A DNA stretch of 13,360 nt from an uncultured Eubacteriales bacterium (GTDB lineage Bacteria > Bacillota_A > Clostridia > Peptostreptococcales > Anaerovoracaceae), in NCBI GenBank assembly GCA_902790885.1, contig CADATR010000092.1:1-13360 (forward strand), in the 5' to 3' direction. The position numbers and the translations under genes were made by a program. The notes below the pieces were generated by a model. The model was not told the DNA's origin, searched no databases, and saw only the letters and a list, made by a program, of their open reading frames with translations. This document shows positions 1-6,537 of this stretch, piece by piece (the stretch's first letter is position 1; the number at the start of each line of letters is the position of its first letter).

Positions 1-1
1 G

Positions 2-424
2 GTGCTCAAGGGACCCGATCAGGTGCGCAAGCGCCCGGCGGTCATCTTTGGCTCCGACGGTATCGAGGGATGTCAGCACAGTGTGTTTGAGATCCTCTCA
101 AACTCCATCGATGAGGCACGCGAGGGCTACGGCAAAGAGATCGTCCTCACCGCCTACAACGACGGCTCGATCGAGATCGAAGACCACGGACGCGGCATCC
201 CCGTCGAATACAACCAAAACGAAGAGAAATACAACTGGGAGCTGTTGTTCTGCACGCTCTATGCGGGCGGTAAATATGACAATGACAACGGCGGCAATTA
301 CGAGTTTTCCCTCGGTCTCAACGGCTTGGGACTGTGCGCCACCCAGTTCGCGTCCGAGTACATGGACGCCGATATCAAGCGCGACCACAAGAAATACTCC
401 TTACATTTTGAAAAGGGAGAGAAC
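2..424 (+). other. Type IIA topoisomerase B subunit (GyrB/ParE) ATPase-domain fragment
   Basis: Hallmarks of the GHKL ATP-binding fold are present in order. The NSIDEA motif supplies the Mg/ATP Asn (N34), and E30 sits where the catalytic Glu of GyrB lies. DHGRGIPV (residues 61-68) is the adenine-binding motif. GLNGLG (105-110) followed by CATQFAS is the ATP-lid region, in the form seen in clostridial GyrB/ParE-like proteins. The KRPAVIFGS sequence near the start is a divergent version of the KRPGMYIGS motif. GC is about 55% by hand count, against about 46% for the next 300 bases. Homology appears to end at HFEKGEN, which in the family continues into a Gly-rich turn that is absent here. Whether it is GyrB or a ParE-like paralogue cannot be decided from 141 residues. 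Confidence 0.88.
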
Positions 425-1393
425 AGCCTTGGTCCGCATCTCCATGAATACATCAATGAAATTTTCGGCCGTGACGAAGTTTCACACCTCTTTACGGTTG
501 GAGAGGGGCAGACAAACGATATCGACCAGATCGTTCTACACTGCGGGCAGGAGCGCGGCGAACTTTCCACCCTCTTCATATTTGATCACATGGAATGCGG
601 AAGAGCGGATAAGTTTACTCCAAAGAAAGACAGTTTAAAGTCGCTCAGAGATATACTGGTGTACTGGCAGTCTGAAACAGAGAAAAATGACATTATATAC
701 AGCCTGTTCACCGGTAATCACGATCAGCCGCCGATGATTTCACGCATGGGCGATGATAAGGAACACAGGTATGAGACCGCGACAGATATAGCTGCGATGG
801 TGTATCTCCTGAAGGGTGTTCCGTTCATCTACCAGGGGCAGGAGATAGGCATGCCTTCACCGCACTATGACAGCATAGATGATTTTAATGACATAGAGTG
901 TCTGGGGTATTATCGCGAGATGTGCGAAGCAATGGCCCCTGAAAAGGCGCTTGAGAAGGTAAACTTCGGAAGCCGTGACAACGCACGCCGCCCGATGGCC
1001 TGGGATAGCAGTAATAATAATGGGTTTACAGACGAAGATATAACACCTTGGCTGAAACCGCACAATCGCGCAAAAGAAGTAAACGTCAGCAAGGACCTTT
1101 CCGCGGATAATTCTGTTTACAGGTTTTATCAGTCGTTGCTGAAGCTGCGCAGAGATAACGCGGAGTTTATTGATGGCGATCTCGAGGTTATATCCGGACC
1201 GGAGGACGATTTCTTTGCCTTTGTAAGATCATCGTCTGAGAGGAAGTGGGCTGTAGTCTGCAATTTCGAAAATGAACAGACTGTGCGTCTGCCTTTCACT
1301 TGCAGAAAACCGGTGCTGACAAATCTCGGGAGAGAGCAGGCTGAAGGACAATATAAACCATATGAATGTATGATCGCAGAGGTAAAGGAGTAA
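2..1393 (+). CDS. In-frame chimera: GyrB/ParE N-terminal fragment joined to C-terminal part of a GH13 alpha-glucosidase; open at the 5' edge
   Basis: The 463-residue frame contains two unrelated parts. Residues 1 to about 141 are the GHKL ATPase domain of a type IIA topoisomerase B subunit. Residues about 142-463 are the C-terminal part of a GH13 oligo-1,6-glucosidase/alpha-glucosidase, with the general acid in TVGE (E168), the transition-state Asp in NHDQ (D241) and the family motif YQGQEIG. The GH13 nucleophile Asp (conserved region II), the first barrel strands and domain B are missing: roughly 228 residues compared with the usual 550-560. The topoisomerase part lacks its transducer and Toprim regions. 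Neither half should work. The GTG at 2 is probably an internal Val, since family members carry a short leader before the LKG motif. The stop lies 3 nt before the esterase gene, so the GH13 end truly belongs to the downstream operon. An assembly join is more likely than a real fusion. Confidence 0.85.
   Translation: MLKGPDQVRKRPAVIFGSDGIEGCQHSVFEILSNSIDEAREGYGKEIVLTAYNDGSIEIEDHGRGIPVEYNQNEEKYNWELLFCTLYAGGKYDNDNGGNYEFSLGLNGLGLCATQFASEYMDADIKRDHKKYSLHFEKGENSLGPHLHEYINEIFGRDEVSHLFTVGEGQTNDIDQIVLHCGQERGELSTLFIFDHMECGRADKFTPKKDSLKSLRDILVYWQSETEKNDIIYSLFTGNHDQPPMISRMGDDKEHRYETATDIAAMVYLLKGVPFIYQGQEIGMPSPHYDSIDDFNDIECLGYYREMCEAMAPEKALEKVNFGSRDNARRPMAWDSSNNNGFTDEDITPWLKPHNRAKEVNVSKDLSADNSVYRFYQSLLKLRRDNAEFIDGDLEVISGPEDDFFAFVRSSSERKWAVVCNFENEQTVRLPFTCRKPVLTNLGREQAEGQYKPYECMIAEVKE
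415..432. other. Breakpoint between topoisomerase and glycosidase sequence
   Basis: Recognisable topoisomerase protein sequence stops at codons 415-424 (GEN), and glycosidase sequence is recognisable from about 428 (LGPHLHEY). Base composition shifts here, from about 55% GC over 1-420 to about 46% over 421-720 by hand count. No insertion sequence, repeat or target duplication is visible at the join. The frame happens to be kept, which a random join would give one time in three. Confidence 0.75.
425..1393 (+). pseudogene. 5'-truncated GH13 alpha-glucosidase / oligo-1,6-glucosidase
   Basis: About 322 residues align by motif with the C-terminal 60% of GH13 exo-alpha-glucosidases. In order these are the helix beginning GPHLHEYINE, TVGE (general acid), FDHME, NHDQ (region IV), the YQGQEIG loop, DNARRPMAWD, and a C-terminal beta domain ending with the usual PYECMIAEV-type strand. 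The conserved Arg four positions after NHD is Pro here (QPPMIS), while the later SR of the family is kept. Without region II the substrate specificity (alpha-1,4, alpha-1,6 or sucrose) cannot be read. As cloned in this sequence it lacks the nucleophile and would be inactive. An intact gene probably exists in the source genome, since the reading frame after the break shows no decay. Confidence 0.85.
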
Positions 1394-1396
1394 AAA

Positions 1397-2194
1397 ATGG
1401 CAAGTGGAAGAATGGAATTTCACGCTGAATCGATAATGCAGCACACAAACTTCAGTTTCGTGCTTCCAAATGATGTCGCGATGGAGGAGGTATTCGATCT
1501 TAAGTATTACGACAGGGATCCGATGAACCTTATACTGCTTCACGGTCTCACAGGAACCGATACCGACTGGCTTTACGGGGGCGTGGCACAGCTGATGGCG
1601 ATCCAGTATAACCTTAATATTTTCATGCCTACTACCGGTAACTCATTCTACCTTGATAAGGGCTATAAGGGCAGAAATCATTGTGAATTTATCGCAGAGG
1701 AGCTGCCTGAATACATTCACAAGACTTTTGGCATAGAGATGGCAAGAGAAAACACCATGATAGGCGGCCTGTCAATGGGCGGATACGGATCGCTGCACAC
1801 CGCGCTTACACATCCTGACAGATTCAGTGCGTGTATAGCGCTTTCATCGGCGCTCGTAGTAAGGGACGTTGCAAACAAACCTGAATCCGAGGTCGGCAGT
1901 TTGCTGCCGCGTGAATACAGAGAAGAACTGTTCGGAGATACTTCGAAACTGATAGAATCCGACAAAAACCCTGAAGTTTTATATAAAAGAATAAAAGAAA
2001 AGGGAGGGAAAGCTCCGTTCATATATCTTGCTATAGGTACCGAAGACAACCTGCTTGAAAGCAACCGCGTGTTCAGGGACTTCCTCAAAAAAGAAAAGGC
2101 TGATTTTTTCTATGAAGAGGGTCCGGGCAGACATACCTGGCAGTTCTGGAACGAATATATAGACAGAGGGCTTAAGATCGCTCTGAATCGCTAA
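1397..2194 (+). CDS. EstA/tributyrin-esterase-like serine esterase (esterase D family)
   Basis: A 265-residue alpha/beta hydrolase of the esterase D/EstA type (PF00756-like) that cleaves carboxyl esters, often short-chain acyl or acetyl groups, in the cytoplasm. The oxyanion-side motif LLHGLTG (residues 47-53) is followed by the nucleophile elbow GLSMGG with Ser126. Asp217 (GTEDN) and His246 (GRHTW) complete the expected triad. Length is normal for the EstA group. There is no signal peptide or membrane segment. The start at 1397 has AAAGGAG at 1384-1390 with 6 nt spacing, overlapping the end of the preceding glucosidase gene. A second Met at residue 6 is less well placed. It lies 12 nt before the GH1 gene, so it is co-transcribed with it. 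The natural substrate is unknown; deacylation of imported sugar esters is an inference from context. Confidence 0.9.
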   Translation: MASGRMEFHAESIMQHTNFSFVLPNDVAMEEVFDLKYYDRDPMNLILLHGLTGTDTDWLYGGVAQLMAIQYNLNIFMPTTGNSFYLDKGYKGRNHCEFIAEELPEYIHKTFGIEMARENTMIGGLSMGGYGSLHTALTHPDRFSACIALSSALVVRDVANKPESEVGSLLPREYREELFGDTSKLIESDKNPEVLYKRIKEKGGKAPFIYLAIGTEDNLLESNRVFRDFLKKEKADFFYEEGPGRHTWQFWNEYIDRGLKIALNR

Positions 2195-2206
2195 GGAGGG
2201 ATCCAA

Positions 2207-3544
2207 ATGGCTTTTACTGATGGCTTTTTATGGGGAGCAGCAAGCGCTGCAGCACAGGTTGAAGGCGCATATAACGAAGACGGCAAAGGGCTGAGCATCT
2301 GGGATGCTCTCTCTGAAGGGCATGTGGTGCATGGCGAAGACTGTCACATTGCCTGTGATCACTATCACAGATTCAGAGAAGATATTGCTCTTATGAAGAA
2401 TCTTGGACTCAAAGCGTATCGCTTCTCGGTCAGCTGGCCTCGCGTGATCCCGCGTGAAGGTGAGGTCAATGAGGCCGGTCTAAAATTCTACAGCGACCTG
2501 GTGGATGAACTGTTAAATGCTGGCATCGAGCCGCTTTGCACGCTTTATCATTGGGATCTCCCGATGTGGGCACACAATAAAGGAGGCTGGCATAATAGTG
2601 AAATCAGTGATGACTTTGCTGACTACACTGCGGTTGTGACAGATGCTCTTTCGGATAGAGTGAGGTACTGGATGCCTTTCAATGAACCGACTTCATTCAT
2701 TGGAGCAGGCTATCTTCATGGGATTCATGCACCGTTTGAATCAGAGCATCCGGGTTCTGAAGAATGGGATAAAAAACTGGCTGAGTTATCAAGAAGTGTT
2801 CTTCTGGCTAATGGAAAGGCAAGCGTAGTGATTCGAAGCCGGGCCAGGATAAAACCAGAGATTGGAATTGCTATTGACAGCAATCTGTTCATGCCGGAGT
2901 CGGATGATGAAAAGTCAGTCGCGTATGCAAAGGCTAAAACTTTTGAGGCCGCAGCTGATGTCCGCAGCCTTAACTGGTGGCTCGATCCGGTAATGAAGGG
3001 GACAGCGCATCCTCTTCTGGGCGCTGTGCTCAGAGACGGTGATATGAAGTTTATCAACCAGCCGTTTGATTTCATCGGATGGAACTGTTACATGTCCGAT
3101 GATTATAATGACGGACCTGATGGTAAGATGATGCGGCAGTGGCAGGGTATACCCCGCACAAACATGGGCTGGCCTGTAACTGCTGATGCGCTGTACTGGG
3201 GCGTCAGGTTTATAACGGAGCGTTACGGCGTACCGGTCATCATCAGCGAGAATGGCATGGCGAATGTCGACATGGTGATGGATGACGGCTGTGTTCATGA
3301 CCCTCAGCGAATACAGTATATGAGGTGGTATATCAGAGGCCTTAAGAAAGCAGCGGATGAGGGCTTCCCTGTAAAAGGTTATATGGCGTGGTCTGTGCTC
3401 GATAACTTCGAGTGGGCGCTCGGATACGACAAGCGTTTTGGACTGATCTATGTCGATTATCGTACTCAAGAAAGAATACCGAAGGATTCGGCATATTGGT
3501 ATGCCGAAGTGATCAGAGAAAACGGGGAGAATCTATACAAATGA
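2207..3544 (+). CDS. GH1 beta-glucosidase
   Basis: A full-length 445-residue family GH1 enzyme, a retaining beta-glycosidase that removes terminal beta-glucose or beta-galactose. The N-terminal FLWGAASAAAQVEGA signature opens the barrel. YHWDLP is at 114-119, the acid/base Glu160 is in FNEP, the nucleophile Glu348 is in ISENG (usually ITENG), and WSVLDNFEW (395-403) closes the active site. Glu402 in that last motif is the residue that holds the sugar 4- and 6-hydroxyls in non-phospho enzymes. The Ser-Lys-Tyr phosphate-binding pattern of 6-phospho-beta-glucosidases is not seen, so the substrate should be an unphosphorylated glycoside, in keeping with ABC uptake. AGGAGGG (2194-2200) gives a strong ribosome site with 6 nt spacing. 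There is no signal peptide. The gene lies between two esterase genes, and its stop overlaps the next start by 4 nt. Confidence 0.96.
   Translation: MAFTDGFLWGAASAAAQVEGAYNEDGKGLSIWDALSEGHVVHGEDCHIACDHYHRFREDIALMKNLGLKAYRFSVSWPRVIPREGEVNEAGLKFYSDLVDELLNAGIEPLCTLYHWDLPMWAHNKGGWHNSEISDDFADYTAVVTDALSDRVRYWMPFNEPTSFIGAGYLHGIHAPFESEHPGSEEWDKKLAELSRSVLLANGKASVVIRSRARIKPEIGIAIDSNLFMPESDDEKSVAYAKAKTFEAAADVRSLNWWLDPVMKGTAHPLLGAVLRDGDMKFINQPFDFIGWNCYMSDDYNDGPDGKMMRQWQGIPRTNMGWPVTADALYWGVRFITERYGVPVIISENGMANVDMVMDDGCVHDPQRIQYMRWYIRGLKKAADEGFPVKGYMAWSVLDNFEWALGYDKRFGLIYVDYRTQERIPKDSAYWYAEVIRENGENLYK
3524..3529 (+). promoter_or_regulatory. Ribosome binding site for the cinnamoyl-esterase-like gene
   Basis: GGGGAG sits 11 nt before the ATG at 3541, inside the last codons of GH1. 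The spacing is a little long, but the ATGA overlap allows translational coupling. It supports the short start over the one at 3412. Confidence 0.6.
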
Positions 3545-4308
3545 GAGAATACTATATAACGGATGATGGCATAAGAATTCACATAAAGCTTGACATGCCT
3601 GTTGGTTGGCCGGAGGATTCTGAGGATGGCAAATGCCCGCTGGCGATAGTGATACACGGCCTTACAGGCAATATGGAAGAAAGGCATATACGTGCAGTGG
3701 CAAGACTGATGAACGAGCTGGGTGTTGCCTCTCTTAGGGTTGAAATGTACGGACATGGGCAAAGCGAAGGCGACTTTGAGCAGCATAATCTTTTTAAGTG
3801 GCTCAATAATGCAATGACAGTTGCTGATCACGCAGCAAGCCTTGATTTTGTAAGTGACCTGTATGTGTGCGGACATTCCCAGGGCGGACTGACAACTGTC
3901 ATGCTTGCCGGAATGAAGCCTGAGCTTTTCAAGGCAGCAATACCGCTTTCCCCGGCAACGATGATAGCTGAGGCGGCGAGAGGCGGCAGATCTTTTGGAA
4001 CAGAGTTCGATCCGGACCATATTCCTGAAGAGATATATGTCAACAGTGAACAAAAGGTAAGCGGCAATTATTTAAGAGCGGCGCAGATGCTGGACGTTGA
4101 CTATGCCATAAAACGCTATAATAGGCCTGTCCTTATCGTGCATGGAAGCGATGATGAAGCTGTTCCTCTGAGATGCGCAGAGGAGGCCGCAGGGAAATAT
4201 AATAACGCGAGACTTGCGGTGATAGAAGGCGACGACCACTGTTATAACTATCATCTTGATCAGATGCTGGAGGCAGTAAGAAGTTTTATGGAAACCGTCA
4301 TGAGATAA
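3541..4308 (+). CDS. Cinnamoyl/feruloyl-esterase-like alpha/beta hydrolase
   Basis: A 255-residue alpha/beta hydrolase resembling the Butyrivibrio Est1E / Lactobacillus cinnamoyl esterase group, which releases hydroxycinnamic acids such as ferulate from plant sugar esters. VIHGLTGN (37-44) forms the oxyanion side, GHSQGG carries Ser113, HGSDDEAVP supplies Asp205, and DDHCY supplies His233. The stretch of about 50 residues after SPATMIAEAARGG is in the place of the lid insertion of that group. The start was set at 3541 because this ATG overlaps the GH1 stop (ATGA), the protein then begins like its relatives, and GGGGAG lies 11 nt upstream. A longer in-frame start at 3412 would only add residues encoded inside GH1. 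No signal peptide is seen. It is the last gene of the operon, followed by a terminator. Assignment to the fold is firm; the cinnamoyl substrate is inferred. Confidence 0.9.
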   Translation: MREYYITDDGIRIHIKLDMPVGWPEDSEDGKCPLAIVIHGLTGNMEERHIRAVARLMNELGVASLRVEMYGHGQSEGDFEQHNLFKWLNNAMTVADHAASLDFVSDLYVCGHSQGGLTTVMLAGMKPELFKAAIPLSPATMIAEAARGGRSFGTEFDPDHIPEEIYVNSEQKVSGNYLRAAQMLDVDYAIKRYNRPVLIVHGSDDEAVPLRCAEEAAGKYNNARLAVIEGDDHCYNYHLDQMLEAVRSFMETVMR

Positions 4309-4350
4309 TGTGTGCTAAGGATGACGGATGTTTAATCAGATGAAGAAAAC

Positions 4351-4380
4351 CGGGAGCGAAGTCAGCTCCCGTCTTTTTTT
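4351..4380 (+). terminator. Intrinsic terminator of the esterase/GH1 operon, overlapping the 3' end of the convergent regulator
   Basis: A perfect 7-bp stem (CGGGAGC 4351-4357 with GCTCCCG 4365-4371) and a 7-nt loop are followed by a run of seven T at 4374-4380. The AraC gene on the other strand ends with TGA at 4364-4362, in the loop, so half of the stem and the T-run are also codons of that gene. On the minus strand the stem is followed only by a weak GTTTTC, so it may stop transcription less well in that direction. Confidence 0.85.
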
Positions 4381-5213
4381 GAAGTCTTTTGATGCCGCTT
4401 TCTGAATTCTGTAGGAGAGCAGCCGCTGTGTATTTTGAATGCTTTGGAAAAAGACAGCTGATCGTCGAATCCCAGTGAGGCGGAGATGTCTGAAACAGGC
4501 ATGTCTGTCAATGAAAGCTTATCCATTGCGTTGGAGAATTTGCGGTCCATGATGTACTTCTTTGGTGAGATACCAAAAGCATCCTTGAACACACGCGAGA
4601 GATAATACGGATGAACGCCCAGCTCTCCTGCTATCTGCTGCACCTGTATCTTTTTGTAATAGTCTCTGTCGATAATGCTTTTAGCTTTTACAGCAAGCTC
4701 TCTTGCGCCTTGAGGTACTTTCTCGAGAGAGCACTCTTCTGATAGTTCGGCAAAGATCTCAAAAAGTATGCTGTTTACGCGTAAATAGCTGCTTAAAGAA
4801 TTGGATTTTAATGACAGCGATTTTTTGATCATCGAAGAATATGCTTTGGTGTTTATACCGTTTATCACATACTGATTGTATGAGGTGATAAAAAACGAAT
4901 ATCTGAATCCGGCAGAGCGGTTGCCGGTGAAGCTTACCCATGAGTATTCAAGGGGGTTCATCTCGGAAGCTGTGCATTCGGCAGTAAGCCCAGCCGGAAT
5001 ATATAATACAGATCCGGAACAGATATTGAATTTTATGCCATCAATACAAAAAACTCCATCTCCGCTTGTAACAAAAAAGAGGATATGGTAATAGCGTTTG
5101 CCAAAGCTATTCGATTCCCCTTTGTGATAGCAGGTGGTGCCCATAGTTACAACTTCGAGATCGGAGTTGTTTTTTAGTCCAATATCCAGGTATTTTTCTA
5201 CAAATTCCTCCAT
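4362..5213 (-). CDS. AraC-family transcriptional regulator
   Basis: A 283-residue regulator with an N-terminal cupin-like sensor domain (about 20-110, including the HILFFVTSGDGVF strand and the SGSVLYIPAG turn) and a C-terminal AraC DNA-binding domain of two helix-turn-helix units (about 172-273). The second unit ends with SPTEFRKRH, the usual family signature. The frame stays open upstream to 5657, but that part is antisense to GH36 code. The Met at 5213 gives the normal family length and N-terminus. Neither this ATG nor alternatives at 5252 and 5270 has a clear Shine-Dalgarno site, so the start is uncertain. Such proteins usually bind a sugar and activate a nearby uptake or hydrolase operon. 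Here it is convergent with the esterase/GH1 operon and divergent from the GH36-ABC genes, so either could be its target. Confidence 0.92.
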   Translation of the reverse strand: MEEFVEKYLDIGLKNNSDLEVVTMGTTCYHKGESNSFGKRYYHILFFVTSGDGVFCIDGIKFNICSGSVLYIPAGLTAECTASEMNPLEYSWVSFTGNRSAGFRYSFFITSYNQYVINGINTKAYSSMIKKSLSLKSNSLSSYLRVNSILFEIFAELSEECSLEKVPQGARELAVKAKSIIDRDYYKKIQVQQIAGELGVHPYYLSRVFKDAFGISPKKYIMDRKFSNAMDKLSLTDMPVSDISASLGFDDQLSFSKAFKIHSGCSPTEFRKRHQKTSKKDGS

Positions 5214-5235
5214 AGCTGAAGTATACCGAAACAGG

Positions 5236-5280
5236 AAATGCAAAATCCACATTAAGTTAGTAAATGGCATATTTGCATTT
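5236..5280. repeat. 9-bp inverted repeat upstream of the AraC gene, possible operator
   Basis: AAATGCAAA (5236-5244) and its exact reverse complement TTTGCATTT (5272-5280) are 36 bp apart, start to start, in the short region between the regulator and the GH36 fragment. The position and helical spacing of about 3.4 turns would suit two AraC-protein half-sites. AraC sites are more often direct repeats, the region is AT-rich, and the right arm lies at the suspected breakpoint, so this is tentative. Confidence 0.35.
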
Positions 5281-5295
5281 GGTACGAGAACATGA
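5250..5295. other. Probable second breakpoint, within a GH36 gene
   Basis: Reading the GH36 frame leftwards, family-like sequence ends around the first barrel strand, and an in-frame TAA follows at 5253-5255. The N-terminal beta-sandwich domain of about 190 residues is absent, and its place is taken by the divergent regulator gene. The ATG at 5292 has no ribosome binding site. The exact join cannot be fixed from sequence alone. Confidence 0.6.
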
Positions 5296-6506
5296 GCCAG
5301 ACGGCACTCGAAACGATGCTGCACCCGGCTGATGAACAGGCAGGCTGTTTGCCTGATTTCAACTACATACAGCTGGATGCCGGCTACACATCTCATATAG
5401 GTGACTGGCTCGATTTCAATCAGAGGTATCCCGAAGGCCTTGGCAAAGCAGCTGAGACTATAACTGACCGGGGCTTTGAGGCAGGCATATGGATCGCTCC
5501 GTTCATGGCCGGTGATGAGTCCAGGTTGTACCGCGAGCATCCCGACTGGGTGCTGCACGAAAAAGACGGATCCCCGTATGTAAGGTTCCGCAGCTACACC
5601 GAACCGAAAATCTGGGGAAACACTGACAATGACTATTATGTCATCGACATAACACATCCTGAAGCATCCGCTTATATAAGGAGTGTGTTCGCGAAGCTCA
5701 GGGAGTGGGGCTTTACGCTTTATAAAATAGACTTCATCCTTTGGGGAATGATCGATTCCTCGAAGGTCATAAGATATGACAATTCAAAGACCTCTGTAAT
5801 GATACTCCGCGAAATGCTTGCGATGATCAGAGAGGTCATAGGCGAAGAAAGCTATCTGCTCTGCAGCATAGCGCCTTTCATGCCGTGTCTGGGATATGCC
5901 GACGGCATGAGGATCGCGTCAGATATGGGAGCGCAGTGGACCGAAGGCGCTTTTGGACCGGCTAATCTTCTGCAGGAACTTCCTTACGACAATTATTTCA
6001 ACAATATATATTGGCAGAATGACCCTGACTCCGTGATCCTCAGGGATTTTGCCACACATCTCACGGAAGAGGAGACCTGGAGCGTTGCCCTGCTGCAGGC
6101 ACTTTCCGGAGGAATAATCACTACTTCTGATCCGGTACAAAAGCTTTCGGAAAGCAGACGGAAGCTGCTCGAATTCATAAAGCCGGATAAAAGAGTAAGC
6201 GCCGGAATGCCTTTCCTTACGGACGGGCGTGAAGAAATCGTGATCACGCACCAGTTACCTGATTGGAATCTGCTTTATGTTCTGAACCCAACGGGCCATC
6301 CGTTGAAGGTCGACATCAGAACGGATGCCCTTTTCGGAACAGAAGCGTTATTTCAATACCGATTCGACCGGAGCGATGAGACCGGGGTCGTATCGGAGAA
6401 AAGCAGCTGCTTCTCCGATATCCTGGCGCCGCACGGATCGGCTCTGCTGTTCATAACTGACGAGCCGCTTACGGTAAAACCATCTAACCTGTGGTGTCGG
6501 AAATAA
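5292..6506 (+). CDS. 5'-truncated GH36 alpha-galactosidase, Thermotoga GalA type
   Basis: The 404 residues match the catalytic barrel and C-terminal domain of the shorter GH36 enzymes typified by Thermotoga maritima GalA (about 550 residues), which release alpha-galactose from raffinose-type sugars and galactomannan oligomers. QLDAGY, IGDW, GIWIAPF and REHPDWV follow in family order. The nucleophile Asp147 is in YKIDF, and the acid/base Asp211 is in RIASD. Residues about 300-404 are a beta-sandwich. About 190 N-terminal residues, including the first barrel strand, are missing. The only ATG lacks a Shine-Dalgarno site, so this product is unlikely to be made or active as shown. The stop lies 31 nt before the binding-protein gene, suggesting the intact gene heads the ABC operon. 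The break is either an assembly join or a real deletion. Confidence 0.85.
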   Translation: MSQTALETMLHPADEQAGCLPDFNYIQLDAGYTSHIGDWLDFNQRYPEGLGKAAETITDRGFEAGIWIAPFMAGDESRLYREHPDWVLHEKDGSPYVRFRSYTEPKIWGNTDNDYYVIDITHPEASAYIRSVFAKLREWGFTLYKIDFILWGMIDSSKVIRYDNSKTSVMILREMLAMIREVIGEESYLLCSIAPFMPCLGYADGMRIASDMGAQWTEGAFGPANLLQELPYDNYFNNIYWQNDPDSVILRDFATHLTEEETWSVALLQALSGGIITTSDPVQKLSESRRKLLEFIKPDKRVSAGMPFLTDGREEIVITHQLPDWNLLYVLNPTGHPLKVDIRTDALFGTEALFQYRFDRSDETGVVSEKSSCFSDILAPHGSALLFITDEPLTVKPSNLWCRK

Positions 6507-6524
6507 GTTGTTTTAAGTTATTTT

Positions 6525-6530
6525 AGGAGG
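6525..6530 (+). promoter_or_regulatory. Strong ribosome binding site of the binding-protein gene
   Basis: A perfect AGGAGG lies 7 nt before the ATG at 6538. It is the best ribosome site in the window, fitting the high output expected of a binding protein. No convincing promoter is visible in the 31 nt after the GH36 stop. Confidence 0.85.
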
Positions 6531-6537
6531 AAAGAAA

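Noticed and set aside
2915..4053. Long minus-strand open frames (184 and 195 residues) opposite GH1 and the esterase
   Set aside because: They are antisense to well-supported genes, have no recognisable motifs and no ribosome sites.
3412..4308. 298-residue version of the cinnamoyl-esterase-like protein starting inside GH1
   Set aside because: The first 43 residues come from out-of-frame GH1 code. The ATG at 3541 overlaps the GH1 stop, has a ribosome site, and matches the family N-terminus.
4362..5657. Longer 431-residue version of the AraC-type regulator frame
   Set aside because: The extra 148 residues are antisense to the GH36 barrel code and resemble no regulator domain. The 283-residue form has the normal family length.
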